The notes beneath the pieces are model-generated. The model was not told the DNA's origin and did not search any database. It saw nothing but the letters and a program-made list of their open reading frames with translations. Shown here piece by piece: positions 30,218-39,066 of a stretch of 64,000 nucleotides of DNA. The translations under genes and the position numbers were made by a program. Each line of letters opens with the position of its first letter. Within the stretch, counting starts at the first letter, position 1. Source of the stretch: Gammaproteobacteria bacterium (GTDB taxonomy: Bacteria; Gemmatimonadota; Gemmatimonadetes; Longimicrobiales; Gaopeijiaceae); the NCBI GenBank assembly GCA_028821195.1, contig JAPPHB010000085.1, positions 4,580 to 68,579 of the forward strand. The letters are read 5' to 3'.

Positions 30218-30469
30218 ATGCGAACCCGACTCATCAGGATTGGCAATTCGCGCGGCGTGCGCATACCGAAGGCGTTGGTCGAGGCGGCCGGCCTCGATGT
30301 TCCCCTGCGGATGCGGGTTGTGGATGCGGGGCTGCTGCTGGAGCGGGTTGAGCATCCCAGGGCCGGATGGGCTGCGGCGGCCCGGGAGCTGGAGAACCGG
30401 GGTGAGGGGGGGCTGTTGGACGATCCGGTCCCGACCGTCTTTGACGAGTCGGAGTGGGAGTGGAAGTAG
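30218..30469 (+). CDS. mazE: MazE-type antitoxin (AbrB fold)
   Basis: An 83-residue protein with the SpoVT-AbrB swapped-hairpin motif RIGNSRGVRIPKALVEAAGL (residues 6-25), which binds DNA as a dimer. The acidic tail (LLDDPVPTVFDESEWEWK) would wrap around and block MazF, as in known pairs. The toxin gene overlaps it by 16 nt. The dyad at 30150-30164 may be its own operator. Confidence 0.88.
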   Translation: MRTRLIRIGNSRGVRIPKALVEAAGLDVPLRMRVVDAGLLLERVEHPRAGWAAAARELENRGEGGLLDDPVPTVFDESEWEWK

Positions 30470-30792
30470 TCCCGCCCCGGCGAGGTGACGTGTTTCTGAT
30501 CTCGCTGGACCCCGCTCGCGGTTCCGAGATCAGGAAGACGCGGCCATGCGTCGTCGTGTCGCCCGACGAACTAAACGATCACCTGGGCACCTTTCTGGTG
30601 GCTCCAATGACCACCGGGAGTCACCCCTATCCGTTCCGCATCGCTTGCCGCTTCGGGGGTAAGGTCGGCCACGTGGTCGCGGATCAGCTGCGGACCGTCG
30701 ACCAGGTGAGGATGGTGCGCCGCCTCGGCGTACTTCCGGGCAGCACCATGAAGGAGGTGCTGGGGGTGCTCCAACGCATGTTCGCCGACTGA
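30454..30792 (+). CDS. mazF: MazF/PemK-type endoribonuclease toxin
   Basis: A 112-residue toxin. Key family features: RRGDVFLISLDPARGSEIRKTRPCVVVSPDELN (Arg-Gly-Asp start and the conserved RP.V(I/V)(V/S)S), TFLVAPMTTG and VGHVVADQLRTVD. These Arg and Thr residues form the RNA-cleaving site in MazF. It cuts single-stranded mRNA when free of MazE. The start is GTG 30454 or GTG 30460; both overlap mazE. The module sits inside the Cox-like gene cluster. Confidence 0.92.
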   Translation: MGVEVVPPRRGDVFLISLDPARGSEIRKTRPCVVVSPDELNDHLGTFLVAPMTTGSHPYPFRIACRFGGKVGHVVADQLRTVDQVRMVRRLGVLPGSTMKEVLGVLQRMFAD

Positions 30793-30793
30793 G

Positions 30794-32374
30794 TTGCGAG
30801 CGGGCTGCGGAGGGCTCCGAACAGCCCGCAGGGCGGCCTCGTTGCTGCTCGCGCTGGGCGCGGCCTGCGTCGGGCCGGGGCCGGACGTCATCCCCGTCGC
30901 GTTCGATCGGGTTCAGCCGGAGCTGTTCGAGACGCCCGGGGCCCAGACCAACTCCTGGGTCGACTACGACCTGGACGGTGATCTGGACCTGTTCGTGGGG
31001 ATGCGCTACACGCCGAATCGCCTCTATCGCAGCGAGGATGGGCACTTTGTGGACGTGGCGCCGGAGGTGGGGCTCGCCGACCTCGAGGACACTCGGGCCG
31101 GAGCGTGGGGTGACTATGACGGGGACGGGGATCCTGATCTCTACGTCGGGTATCCGGTTGCGGAGGGCACGCCGAACCGGCTCTATCGCAACGACGGGGG
31201 TCGTTTCGTGGACGTGGCGCCCGGTCTCGGCATGGACCTGTTGGGCACCACCCGCCAGCCGAGCTGGGTCGACTACGACGGGGACGGCGACCTCGACCTC
31301 TTCGTCGCGCTGCGCGATCAGCCCAACCGGATGTTTCGGAACGACGGGGCACCGGGCGAAGACGGGGCTCCGCGGGAAAGCGTCAGCAATTCACCGGCCG
31401 GAGACGCCCCCGCGTGGACCTTCACCGACGTGACCGCCGAGTCGGGCCTGGGCGACCCCCGCCGCACCGTCGGCGTCGCCTGGTTCGACTACGACCGGGA
31501 CGGCGATCTGGATGTGCACGTGTCCAACCAGAACGGCGACGAGGACGCCTTCTACCGCAACGAGGGCGACGGCACGTTTGTGGATGTCGCTCCCGCGCTT
31601 GGCATGAACCAGCCGGGCAGGGGAGCGGAATACGGCAGCGTGGCCGCGGCGGTGACCGATTTCGACAACGACGGCGACCTGGATCTGTTCGTTGCCACCT
31701 ACGGGCCGGACATCCTCTGGAGCAACAACGGCGACGGCACCTTCACGGACGTCACCGATCCGGCCACGCTGGGGGTCGACTACCATTCCACCTCGGCGGT
31801 CTGGGGAGACGTTGACCATAACGGCCTGCCCGACCTGGTGGTGACCTCCTACCTGTCCGGCATCGCCGCGGTCGAGGACCACCTGTTCATGAACGCCGGG
31901 GGCGGCCGCTTCCAGAACGCGCTCCCTGCGAATCTCCTCGAGCACGGCCCAAGCCACGGGGTGGCCTGGGCGGACTTCGACCGCGACGGTGATCTGGACC
32001 TGTCGATCGCCAACAACGACGAAGCCGGCGGCACCCACCACCTGTACCGCAACCTGCTCGCCCCCGACGCGGCGGCCCGCTCACTGCAGGTTGCGGCCGT
32101 TGACGCCACGGGACGCTCGGTGGTCCCCGGCGCGGAAGTCCAGCTCATCGACCACGACACCGGGGCGCTGTTGGGCACGCGCCTGATCGACACGGGAGGC
32201 GGTTACTGCTCGCAGGGCACCGCGCCGGCCCACTTCGGCCTTCCGCCGGGCGTCGAGCGCGTTGATGTCCGTGTGACCTTCATCGCCGGGGGAGAGCGGT
32301 CGATCGTGGTGCGGGAGGGCGTCCCTCCGGCGGACTACGACGGTCGCTGGCTGATCGTCCCCCGAGGCGGCTGA
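30794..32374 (+). CDS. FG-GAP/VCBS-repeat lipoprotein (CRTAC1/ASPIC-like)
   Basis: A 526-residue protein from a TTG at 30794, one base after mazF. The N-terminus has a lipobox-like LLALGAAC (Cys25). Seven or so repeats carry calcium loops of the D.D.DGD.D type: DYDLDGDLDLF, DYDGDGDPDLY, DYDGDGDLDLF, DYDRDGDLDVH, DFDNDGDLDLF, DVDHNGLPDL, DFDRDGDLDLS. The tail (SRLLGTRLIDTGGGYCSQGTAPAHFGLP-like pattern, about 440-500) is the ASPIC/UnbV domain. Such proteins are secreted or surface-bound and may bind ligands in calcium-dependent manner. The start is uncertain. Confidence 0.85.
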   Translation: MRAGCGGLRTARRAASLLLALGAACVGPGPDVIPVAFDRVQPELFETPGAQTNSWVDYDLDGDLDLFVGMRYTPNRLYRSEDGHFVDVAPEVGLADLEDTRAGAWGDYDGDGDPDLYVGYPVAEGTPNRLYRNDGGRFVDVAPGLGMDLLGTTRQPSWVDYDGDGDLDLFVALRDQPNRMFRNDGAPGEDGAPRESVSNSPAGDAPAWTFTDVTAESGLGDPRRTVGVAWFDYDRDGDLDVHVSNQNGDEDAFYRNEGDGTFVDVAPALGMNQPGRGAEYGSVAAAVTDFDNDGDLDLFVATYGPDILWSNNGDGTFTDVTDPATLGVDYHSTSAVWGDVDHNGLPDLVVTSYLSGIAAVEDHLFMNAGGGRFQNALPANLLEHGPSHGVAWADFDRDGDLDLSIANNDEAGGTHHLYRNLLAPDAAARSLQVAAVDATGRSVVPGAEVQLIDHDTGALLGTRLIDTGGGYCSQGTAPAHFGLPPGVERVDVRVTFIAGGERSIVVREGVPPADYDGRWLIVPRGG

Positions 32375-32437
32375 ACTACCGCCATCGCGCGGATGGGTCT
32401 CGCTCAAGATGAGGTACATCCTCTAGATTCGCCCGGC

Positions 32438-33634
32438 ATGGCCCCCAAGCCCATCAGCCCGCCCGGCAAGCTCGCCGAAAACGTCGCCCATTTCGTGCGC
32501 ATGCTGCGCGCGGCCGGCATGCCGGTGGGTCCGGGTCACACGCTCTCCGCAGCGCGTGCACTGGGAGCCGTCGACACCACCCGACGGAGCCAGTTCTACT
32601 GGGCGCTGCACGGAACCCTGGTATCGGCCCCCGAACAGCGCACCATCTTCGACAGCGCGTTCCGCCTCTTCTGGCGTGATCCGCTGGGGCGGGACGAGGC
32701 CCTGCAGGCGCTGCTCTCGACGTCGCGCATGGGTGAGGGCGAGCCGGGCGAGCGGGCTCCGGCCCGACTCTCGGCGGGAACGGCCCCGGGGTACACCGAG
32801 TCGACGCAGGCGCGGGAAGGCGAGGAGATATCCATGCGCATGGCCTTCTCACCCTCGGAGGTGCTGCGCACCAAGGACTTCGAGCAGATGACGCCGGAGG
32901 AGGTCCGGCAGGCCAGGGAGGCGCTCCGCCACCTGAAGCTGGATCTGCGCCCCGTCCTGACGCGCCGCTTCCGCCCGGATCCTCATGGGCCGGGGATCGA
33001 CGCGCGCCGCACCCTGCGGGCCAGCCTTCGTACCGGCGGATATCCCATGTCGCTGCGGCGCCGCTCACACGCCACGCGCCGCCCGACGCTTGTGGCCATC
33101 TGCGACATCTCGGGGTCGATGGAGACCTATTCGCGCATCCTGCTGCACTTCTTCCACACCCTGACCAACGCCGGCGAACGCATCCACACCTTCCTGTTCG
33201 GCACCCGACTCACCAACGTCACGCGCCTTCTGCGCGACCAGGATGTGGACCGGGCGATGGAGCGCGTGGGGCAGACGGTGCTCGACTGGTACGGCGGCAC
33301 GCGCATCGGCGCTGCGCTGCGGGCCTTCAACCTGCACTGGTCCCGGCGCCTGTTGGCGGAGGGGGCGGTGGTGCTGCTCGTGACCGACGGGCTCGACCGG
33401 GAGGGCGCCGGCGGGATCGCCTTCGAGGCGCGCAGGCTGCGCAAGTCGTGCCGGCGGCTGATCTGGTTGAACCCGCTGCTGCGCTACGAGAAGTTCGCGC
33501 CCCGGGCGGCGGGCATCCGGGCGCTGCTGCCGGAGGTGGACGAGCACCGGCCCGTGCACAATCTCGCGAGCGTGGAGGCTCTGGCGAGGGCATTGGGGCG
33601 GGCGGCGCCGGGCACGCGGGCGCGGGCATCCTGA
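32438..33634 (+). CDS. coxE: CoxE-like vWA-domain protein
   Basis: A 398-residue cytoplasmic protein; start at the ATG 32438 (a GTG-type extension to 32393 is possible). The vWA MIDAS motif DISGSM is at 223-228, followed by Thr in GGTRIGAAL and the acidic TDGLDREGAG. The N-terminal half (FVRMLRAAGMPVGPGHTLSAARAL) is typical of CoxE. In known systems CoxE partners the AAA ATPase CoxD. Here coxD is 3.8 kb upstream. The next gene, a TonB receptor, starts 3 nt after the stop. Confidence 0.92.
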   Translation: MAPKPISPPGKLAENVAHFVRMLRAAGMPVGPGHTLSAARALGAVDTTRRSQFYWALHGTLVSAPEQRTIFDSAFRLFWRDPLGRDEALQALLSTSRMGEGEPGERAPARLSAGTAPGYTESTQAREGEEISMRMAFSPSEVLRTKDFEQMTPEEVRQAREALRHLKLDLRPVLTRRFRPDPHGPGIDARRTLRASLRTGGYPMSLRRRSHATRRPTLVAICDISGSMETYSRILLHFFHTLTNAGERIHTFLFGTRLTNVTRLLRDQDVDRAMERVGQTVLDWYGGTRIGAALRAFNLHWSRRLLAEGAVVLLVTDGLDREGAGGIAFEARRLRKSCRRLIWLNPLLRYEKFAPRAAGIRALLPEVDEHRPVHNLASVEALARALGRAAPGTRARAS

Positions 33635-33637
33635 CGA

Positions 33638-36571
33638 GTGGAGCGGCCGCCTCCCTACGCGTCGCGGCGCGGTGTCGTGAACGAGCGCTTCCTCCCGGGC
33701 CCCCGGATTGCGCGACTGCTGGTCCTGTCCGTCCTCGCCGGTGCCCTGGCCGTGCCGGGGCGGGCGGCGGCGCAGAACGCGGGGAGCATTCTGGGCCGCG
33801 TCGTCGACGCATCCACCGGCGCGGTGCTCCAGGATGCCCTCCTGGCTGTGGAGGGCACTGAGCTTCGGACCTCCTCCGCGCCCGATGGCCGCTTCATCCT
33901 GGTGGCGGTGCCTTTCGGGGACCGCACGGTGACCGTCTCCCTGCTCGGCTACACCACGACAACGGTCGAGGGTGTGCGCGTGCGCCCCGGTCAGCCTGCC
34001 CGCATTCTCGTCGAGCTGGAGCCGGAGGCGCTGGAACTCGACGAAATCCGGGTCGAGGTGGAACGCGTCCGCCTGGTGGAGCCCGAGGTAAGCGCGACCC
34101 ACGAGTTGATCCAGGCCCGGGAGCTGCGCGAGCTGCCGATCGACGAAGTCTCGCAGGCCATCGAGCTGGCGCCGGGGGTCAGCGACGGCCACTTCCGCGG
34201 GGGGCGCATCGGACAGGAGGCCTACGTGGTCGACGGTCTGGAGTTCAAGAACCAGTTCGAAGCGTCGTCCCGGGGTCCCGCGCTGGAGCACCCCTCCGAC
34301 GCACTCGAAGAGATCGAAGTGGTGACCGGCGGGCTTGGAGCGCGCTTCGGATCGGCGCTTTCGGGGGTGGTGCACTACACGACCAGGCGTGGCGATCCGG
34401 AGCGATGGCGGGGCGCGGCGGCCATGCGCACCGACCACTGGGCGCCGGAACAAGTGTTTCGGGGCTTCACGGCGCTCACGGCATCCGGAGGCGGACCGGC
34501 GCCCGTGCTCGGGCGGGGCTCGGTGGTGTTCGCGAGCGTGCTCGCCCAGGGCATGCTGGATGCGGAGCCGCGTGCCCGCGGCCTGACCTGCCTCCGGCCC
34601 GGCGACGGCGATGCCGAGATGGACGCGCTCATCGGGCGGGTGACGGGGGATCCGGCCACCGCGGGGCTGACCTGCCCCTACACGGCGGCCGCCTTCCCCC
34701 ATCAGGCCGGGGACAAGCTTCTGGCCTTCGCGCGCGTTGACCGGCCGATCGCGGACGGGCTGGCCCTGACGACCACGCTCCTGCACAACCGGGTGCAGTC
34801 CGGGCTGTACACCTCCGAGTTCAAGTACAACCCCGAGTACCAACTGGGTCAGCGGGCGGACGGCACGCTCGCCACCGCATCGCTGGACTGGTCGCGGCAG
34901 GGGCTGGGCGGGGGCGCCCACGTGACGCTGCGGGGATCCGCCATGCGGCTGGACCGCTACCTGGGCGTGATTGATCCGGACTCCCGGGCCCGCCGCCGCA
35001 CCCTCGCGGGGTTCGGACCGGCCCGGCTGGCCTTTCTGAGCGAGGAGTTCGTGCGCAGCCCGGTGCAGGACCAGTTGAGGTCCGCGGCTCCGGTGCCCGG
35101 GTACCTTCCTCCCGGCGGCTCCGTCGGATCTCCTTTCGGGCCTGCCGCCGAGGGCATCTTCCACACCGAGGGGACGCCCGGCATCGCCAACTGGACGCGC
35201 ACCGGGTTCGTCGGCGCCGACCTCTTCGCCGAGCTGCTGTCGTCCGCGGGTCACGTCCTCAGCGCCGGAGGCGGGACCAAGCTCTATCGCGTCGAGTCCT
35301 ACGAGCGGGCGAGGAGCTTTCTGGCCGGATCGTCGCCCAACTACGCGCTTTTCTATCCGGGGTCGGTGAGCGCCTTCGTCGATGCGCGACTCGCGGCGGA
35401 GGACGAAATCGCGGTCACGCTCGGAGCGCGAATCGATGCCTTCCGTGCCGGTCTCGACTATCGGCACGACCGCGTGGACTTCCTCGCCCCGGGGACGCGC
35501 GCGGGATGGAAGTTCGGCGTCACGCCGCGCATAGGCGTCTCGGGCCCCGTGCCGGGCACGGTCGGACAGCTCGCCTTCCGCTTCAACTACAGCCAGGTCG
35601 CGCAGCCTCCGGATTTCCGCTTCTTCCTCGACACCACGCTCGGCGATTCGCTCAGAACCGACATCCGCCGCCAGGGGAATCCGGATCTGGCCTTCGAGAA
35701 GGGGACGAATCTCGAGTTCGGGCTCACGCGACAGATCGGCGAGAGCGCGGGCGTGGCCCTGGTCGGGTTTCGCAAGGAGTTGAACAATCTCGTGACCGGC
35801 AGCCTGCGTTTCGCCGGATTCGGGAAAGGCCAGTTCACGGGAGGAGATTTCGGGACGGTGCGGGGCGCGGAGATGTCGGTACGGGCCCGGTGGCCGTTTC
35901 TGCGGCTCCGTCTGGGCTACGCGCTGCAGAAGGCGGTGGGCGTGGTTTCGACGGCGCTCGACCCGGAGTTGGAGGATCCCGACGCGACCCGCGAGGAGTT
36001 CCCTCTGGCGTTCGACCGGCGCCACTCCGCGAACCTGGCCGTCTTCGCGGGCCGCGCCGCGGGGGAAGCCGATCGGCGCTGGGGCGTCGCCCTCGCCACG
36101 GCGGCGAAGAGCGGATACCCCCTGGACCGCCAGGTGCTCGCTCCGGAGCGCGAAACCGACTCCGGACGCCCGGGTCCCGCCCGCTTTCTGCCCTGGATCG
36201 TGCAACTCGACCTGCGGGCTACCTTGGAAGTCGGCAACCTGCCGGGTTGTTCGGACTGCCGCTGGCGCATCGTATTCGACGGCCGCAACCTCCTCGACCG
36301 CGCGAACGTTCTGGCGCTCCGCCGCGATACGGGCACGATTGCGCCCCCTGCGGCACAGGTCCTCGATCTGGCGCGGGGCGGGCCGGGCGGCGCCATCCCG
36401 CGGGAATCACCGCGCTACAGCGCGCTCGCAGATCTGGACGGCAACGGGCGCATCACCGATCTGGAATACCGAACCGTTCGGTTGGCGGCCGCGCTCGACC
36501 GCATGGATCCGTCGCTGTTCTTCGACGAGCCGCTGCAGTTGAGGCTGGGTGTCGAGGTCGGGTTCCGGTGA
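33638..36571 (+). CDS. TonB-dependent receptor with an EF-hand loop near the C-terminus
   Basis: 977 residues from GTG 33638 (GTG 33677 is an alternative with a shorter N-region). Signal helix ARLLVLSVLAGALAVPGRAAAQ; carboxypeptidase-regulatory domain (SILGRVVDASTGAVLQDALLAV, to ~130); plug with QEAYVVDGLEF, EEIEVVTGGLGARFGSALSGVVHY; then a barrel to VEVGFR. Near the end, DLDGNGRITDLE (932-943) is a canonical 12-residue EF-hand loop, unusual in such receptors. The gene follows coxE by 3 nt and overlaps the next lipoprotein gene by one base. It probably imports a substrate with help of the lipoproteins downstream. Confidence 0.9.
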   Translation: MERPPPYASRRGVVNERFLPGPRIARLLVLSVLAGALAVPGRAAAQNAGSILGRVVDASTGAVLQDALLAVEGTELRTSSAPDGRFILVAVPFGDRTVTVSLLGYTTTTVEGVRVRPGQPARILVELEPEALELDEIRVEVERVRLVEPEVSATHELIQARELRELPIDEVSQAIELAPGVSDGHFRGGRIGQEAYVVDGLEFKNQFEASSRGPALEHPSDALEEIEVVTGGLGARFGSALSGVVHYTTRRGDPERWRGAAAMRTDHWAPEQVFRGFTALTASGGGPAPVLGRGSVVFASVLAQGMLDAEPRARGLTCLRPGDGDAEMDALIGRVTGDPATAGLTCPYTAAAFPHQAGDKLLAFARVDRPIADGLALTTTLLHNRVQSGLYTSEFKYNPEYQLGQRADGTLATASLDWSRQGLGGGAHVTLRGSAMRLDRYLGVIDPDSRARRRTLAGFGPARLAFLSEEFVRSPVQDQLRSAAPVPGYLPPGGSVGSPFGPAAEGIFHTEGTPGIANWTRTGFVGADLFAELLSSAGHVLSAGGGTKLYRVESYERARSFLAGSSPNYALFYPGSVSAFVDARLAAEDEIAVTLGARIDAFRAGLDYRHDRVDFLAPGTRAGWKFGVTPRIGVSGPVPGTVGQLAFRFNYSQVAQPPDFRFFLDTTLGDSLRTDIRRQGNPDLAFEKGTNLEFGLTRQIGESAGVALVGFRKELNNLVTGSLRFAGFGKGQFTGGDFGTVRGAEMSVRARWPFLRLRLGYALQKAVGVVSTALDPELEDPDATREEFPLAFDRRHSANLAVFAGRAAGEADRRWGVALATAAKSGYPLDRQVLAPERETDSGRPGPARFLPWIVQLDLRATLEVGNLPGCSDCRWRIVFDGRNLLDRANVLALRRDTGTIAPPAAQVLDLARGGPGGAIPRESPRYSALADLDGNGRITDLEYRTVRLAAALDRMDPSLFFDEPLQLRLGVEVGFR
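36431..36466 (+). other. EF-hand loop codons within the TonB receptor gene
   Basis: These 12 codons encode DLDGNGRITDLE. Ligand positions 1 (Asp), 3 (Asp), 5 (Asn), 7 (backbone), 9 (Thr) and 12 (Glu) fit a calcium site, and Gly at 6 and Ile at 8 match the EF-hand/dockerin consensus. It lies close to the last strand of the barrel. Confidence 0.7.
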
Positions 36572-36661
36572 TGCGCCGGAGCTGGACTTCGGTGATGCGC
36601 GGGAGCTCGACTTCGACCCTGCTTCGGCGCTCGGTTTCGACGCGGCGGCGCGGCTCGATTT
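36566..36661 (+). repeat. 24-bp tandem repeat across a receptor stop and lipoprotein start
   Basis: Four units, 36566-36589, 36590-36613, 36614-36637 and 36638-36661, with a partial fifth to about 36685. Units 1 and 2 are nearly identical (CGGTGATGCGCCGGAGCTGG / CGGTGATGCGCGGGAGCTCG); later units are decayed. In the lipoprotein frame each unit encodes eight residues (SVMRRSWT, SVMRGSST, STLLRRSV, STRRRGSI, SAMRPGAW). The TGATG that ends the receptor and starts the next gene is inside the first unit and recurs in the second. Confidence 0.8.
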
Positions 36662-37827
36662 CGGCGATGCGCCCGGGCGCCTGGATGGCACTGGGGGCAC
36701 TCTGGGCTTTCGGCTGCCGGGAAGCCACGTCGCCGTTCGTGTCGGTGGACCGTCCGTCCATCGAAGTGACGGGGCCGCTCCAGCTCACCTTCTCCGGGCT
36801 CGACGAGCGTGCCCCGGTCTGGCTCGGGCCCGACTCGCTGGCCTACGCGGCCGAGGGCGTCGAGCCATTCGCGCAGAGCCCGGGCGTTCTCATGAAGATC
36901 GCCGCCACGGGCGGGGCCGCTGAGCCGCTGCTCCCGGCGCTCCAGTTCCCCGGTGGGGCGGCGCACTGGCTCGCGAGTCCGGCGCCCTCCCCCGATGGAG
37001 TCCGGGCGGCCTACGTGGAGATGTGGGCAGTGGCCGACGAAGATCTCTGTCCGGCGGCCATCGTCGTTTGCGATCCGTCCGGTGCTCCGCGGGTCGCCGC
37101 GCGCCTGGCCGAGATCCGGCTTCACCTCTTGGACCGGGAGGGAGGAGGCTCGCCGGCGCCCGGCCGCTCGCTCGCCGTATCGCTCGAGGGGCGGGAGTTC
37201 GTACCGCTGCGGGGCGACCCGTTCCTGCCCGGCTACTTCCGCATCCGCTACTACCCCTTCCAACGCCTGTTCCACGAGGAGAATCCGCCCCTCTTTCGTC
37301 CCAGCTGGGATCCGGGCGGGACTCGTGTCGCGTTCAGCGACGGGCTTCGGGTGCTGCTCTGGGACCTTGCCTCTTCCCACGCGGAAGCGGTGCCCGGCAC
37401 CGACGGCGGCGTGGCTCCGGCCTGGTCGCCGAATGGCGAGTGGATCGCGTTCACAAGGCTGGTACGGGGCGACTCGGTTGCCGCGAGCTGCACCCATTCC
37501 GGGTTTCTGGGGCCGGTCTGCCGGCAGGAGCGCGTGGACTACGAGGTGGCGGACCGCAGGATCGCGCTGGTGCGGCCCGATGGTTCGGAAACCCGTGAAC
37601 TGGGCCGGGGGGAGGAGGCCGCCTGGACGCCCGACTCGGGCCGGCTCGTTTTCCGGCGGGACGGACGCCTTTGGACCGTGCCCGTGGAAGGGGCGGCGGC
37701 GACTCCGATTCCCGACACCGAACGAGCCCGCGAGCCCGCGGTTTCGCCCGATGGAAGCCGGTTGGCGTATGTGCGGTTGCTGACCGGCGGAAAGCACGAC
37801 CTTTGGGTCGTCCCGTTCGAGGAATGA
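36571..37827 (+). CDS. TolB/PD40-type beta-propeller lipoprotein
   Basis: ATG 36571 overlaps the receptor stop by one base. The N-terminus is an octapeptide repeat of ~38 residues, so the working start may instead be ATG 36667, which yields MRPGAWMALGALWAFGC, a neat lipoprotein signal (Cys17). The mature part has WD40-like/PD40 blades: VWLGPDSLAYAA, ASPAPSPDGVRAAYVE, RPSWDPGGTRVAFSDG, APAWSPNGEWIAFTR, AAWTPDSGRLVFRRDG, PAVSPDGSRLAYVR. A propeller of six blades anchored in a membrane is likely. Located between the TonB receptor and another propeller lipoprotein. Confidence 0.82.
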   Translation: MRRSWTSVMRGSSTSTLLRRSVSTRRRGSISAMRPGAWMALGALWAFGCREATSPFVSVDRPSIEVTGPLQLTFSGLDERAPVWLGPDSLAYAAEGVEPFAQSPGVLMKIAATGGAAEPLLPALQFPGGAAHWLASPAPSPDGVRAAYVEMWAVADEDLCPAAIVVCDPSGAPRVAARLAEIRLHLLDREGGGSPAPGRSLAVSLEGREFVPLRGDPFLPGYFRIRYYPFQRLFHEENPPLFRPSWDPGGTRVAFSDGLRVLLWDLASSHAEAVPGTDGGVAPAWSPNGEWIAFTRLVRGDSVAASCTHSGFLGPVCRQERVDYEVADRRIALVRPDGSETRELGRGEEAAWTPDSGRLVFRRDGRLWTVPVEGAAATPIPDTERAREPAVSPDGSRLAYVRLLTGGKHDLWVVPFEE

Positions 37828-39020
37828 GGATCATGAAGGCCGGCTGGGGAAGGAGGATGGTAAACGCCGGTTGGCGGGGGATCGTGATCGGCGACCGAAG
37901 CGCGGGCATCGTGAGGCCCGGACGCGGAGCCGCGGCGGGTCGCGGGCTCGCGCTGATGCTGGCGGCCGTGCTCGCAGGCTGCGGCGACCCGGTCGTGATT
38001 CTCGGAGATGCGCCGGGCGTCATGCGCGTCGTGGCCGGGAAGCCGGAGGACCTCGAGCCCGCGGAGCGCGTGCCCGCCACCGACTTCGAATTATCCTCGC
38101 CGCGCGGGCTGGCGCTGGGGGCGGACGGCACGCTCTACATCGCCGACCGCCGGGCGGCCCGCCTGCTCGCCGTGCGTGCCAACGGCGATGTCGCCGTGGT
38201 GGCGGATCAGAGCGGGTGCTCGGGTCCCGCCTGCATGCGCCGTCCCGAAGGCCTCGCCCTCGCCCCGGACGGCACGCTGCTGGTGGCGGACGGCCAGGCG
38301 GGCAGAGTCTTCCGGGTGAACACGGGGACGGCTGGCGATGGACCGGTTGCCGTCGTGGCCGGCGACCCGGGAGGCGTGGCTCCGGCAAGCGGCCTCCCGG
38401 CCACCGAAGCCCGCTTCGGCGAACCCGCTGGCGTGGCCGTATCCGAAACCGGTGACGTGTTCGTGAGCGACTGGCCCGAGCACCGCGTGTGGCGCATCGC
38501 CCGGGACGGCACCCTTGCCCCGGCCGCGGGCAACGGACGAGTCGGCAGCTCGGGTGACGGCGGACCCGCCACCGAGGCCCGTCTGCGGGCCCCACGCGGG
38601 CTGGCGGTTGCGGATGGGCGTCTCTACATCGCCGACGCGGCCGACCAGCGCGTCCGCGTGGTCGACCTGGACACCGGCATCATCGAGCCGGTCGCCGGCT
38701 CCGGGACACAGGGGTTTTTGGGCGACGGCGGACCGGCCCGCCGCGCAAGGCTCGCCTTCCCCGAGGCCGTGGTGGCAGTCGACGGGGGGACGACGCTCTT
38801 CATCGCCGACCGCGGGAACCGCCGGGTGCGCGCCGTCGAGACCGCCACCGGAGTCATCCGCACGTTCGCCGGCAACGGCGCGTCCGACTACAATGGCTCC
38901 GGCCTGGAAGCGGGCGAGACCGCTCTGCCCGCTCCGGCGGGCCTTGCCTCCGACCTCGGCTTCCTCTTCATTGCCGACGACCAGCTCAACCTGGTGTGGC
39001 GGACCCCGATCCGGTTCTGA
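37824..39020 (+). CDS. NHL-repeat beta-propeller lipoprotein
   Basis: ATG 37824 overlaps the upstream stop (ATGA). The first ~40 residues have loose repeats (MKAGWG.., MVNAGWR..) before the lipobox LMLAAVLAGC (Cys53). NHL repeats follow: LSSPRGLALGADGTLYIADRRAARLLAV, RRPEGLALAPDGTLLVADGQAGRVFRV, GEPAGVAVSETGDVFVSDWPEHRVWRI, RAPRGLAVADGRLYIADAADQRVRVV and more (written here in parts of the repeat). NHL propellers bind protein, peptide or carbohydrate. Second of three propeller lipoproteins after the TonB receptor. Confidence 0.88.
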   Translation: MRIMKAGWGRRMVNAGWRGIVIGDRSAGIVRPGRGAAAGRGLALMLAAVLAGCGDPVVILGDAPGVMRVVAGKPEDLEPAERVPATDFELSSPRGLALGADGTLYIADRRAARLLAVRANGDVAVVADQSGCSGPACMRRPEGLALAPDGTLLVADGQAGRVFRVNTGTAGDGPVAVVAGDPGGVAPASGLPATEARFGEPAGVAVSETGDVFVSDWPEHRVWRIARDGTLAPAAGNGRVGSSGDGGPATEARLRAPRGLAVADGRLYIADAADQRVRVVDLDTGIIEPVAGSGTQGFLGDGGPARRARLAFPEAVVAVDGGTTLFIADRGNRRVRAVETATGVIRTFAGNGASDYNGSGLEAGETALPAPAGLASDLGFLFIADDQLNLVWRTPIRF

Positions 39021-39066
39021 GCCTCGCCGCGGCTCGCCGGGGAGGAATCATCCTCGACATGCACCG

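Noticed and set aside
33065-36205. A 1046-residue open frame on the minus strand opposite the TonB receptor
   Set aside because: Its sequence is Arg/Gly/Pro-rich without any motif; it is the mirror of a well-supported receptor gene in GC-rich DNA.
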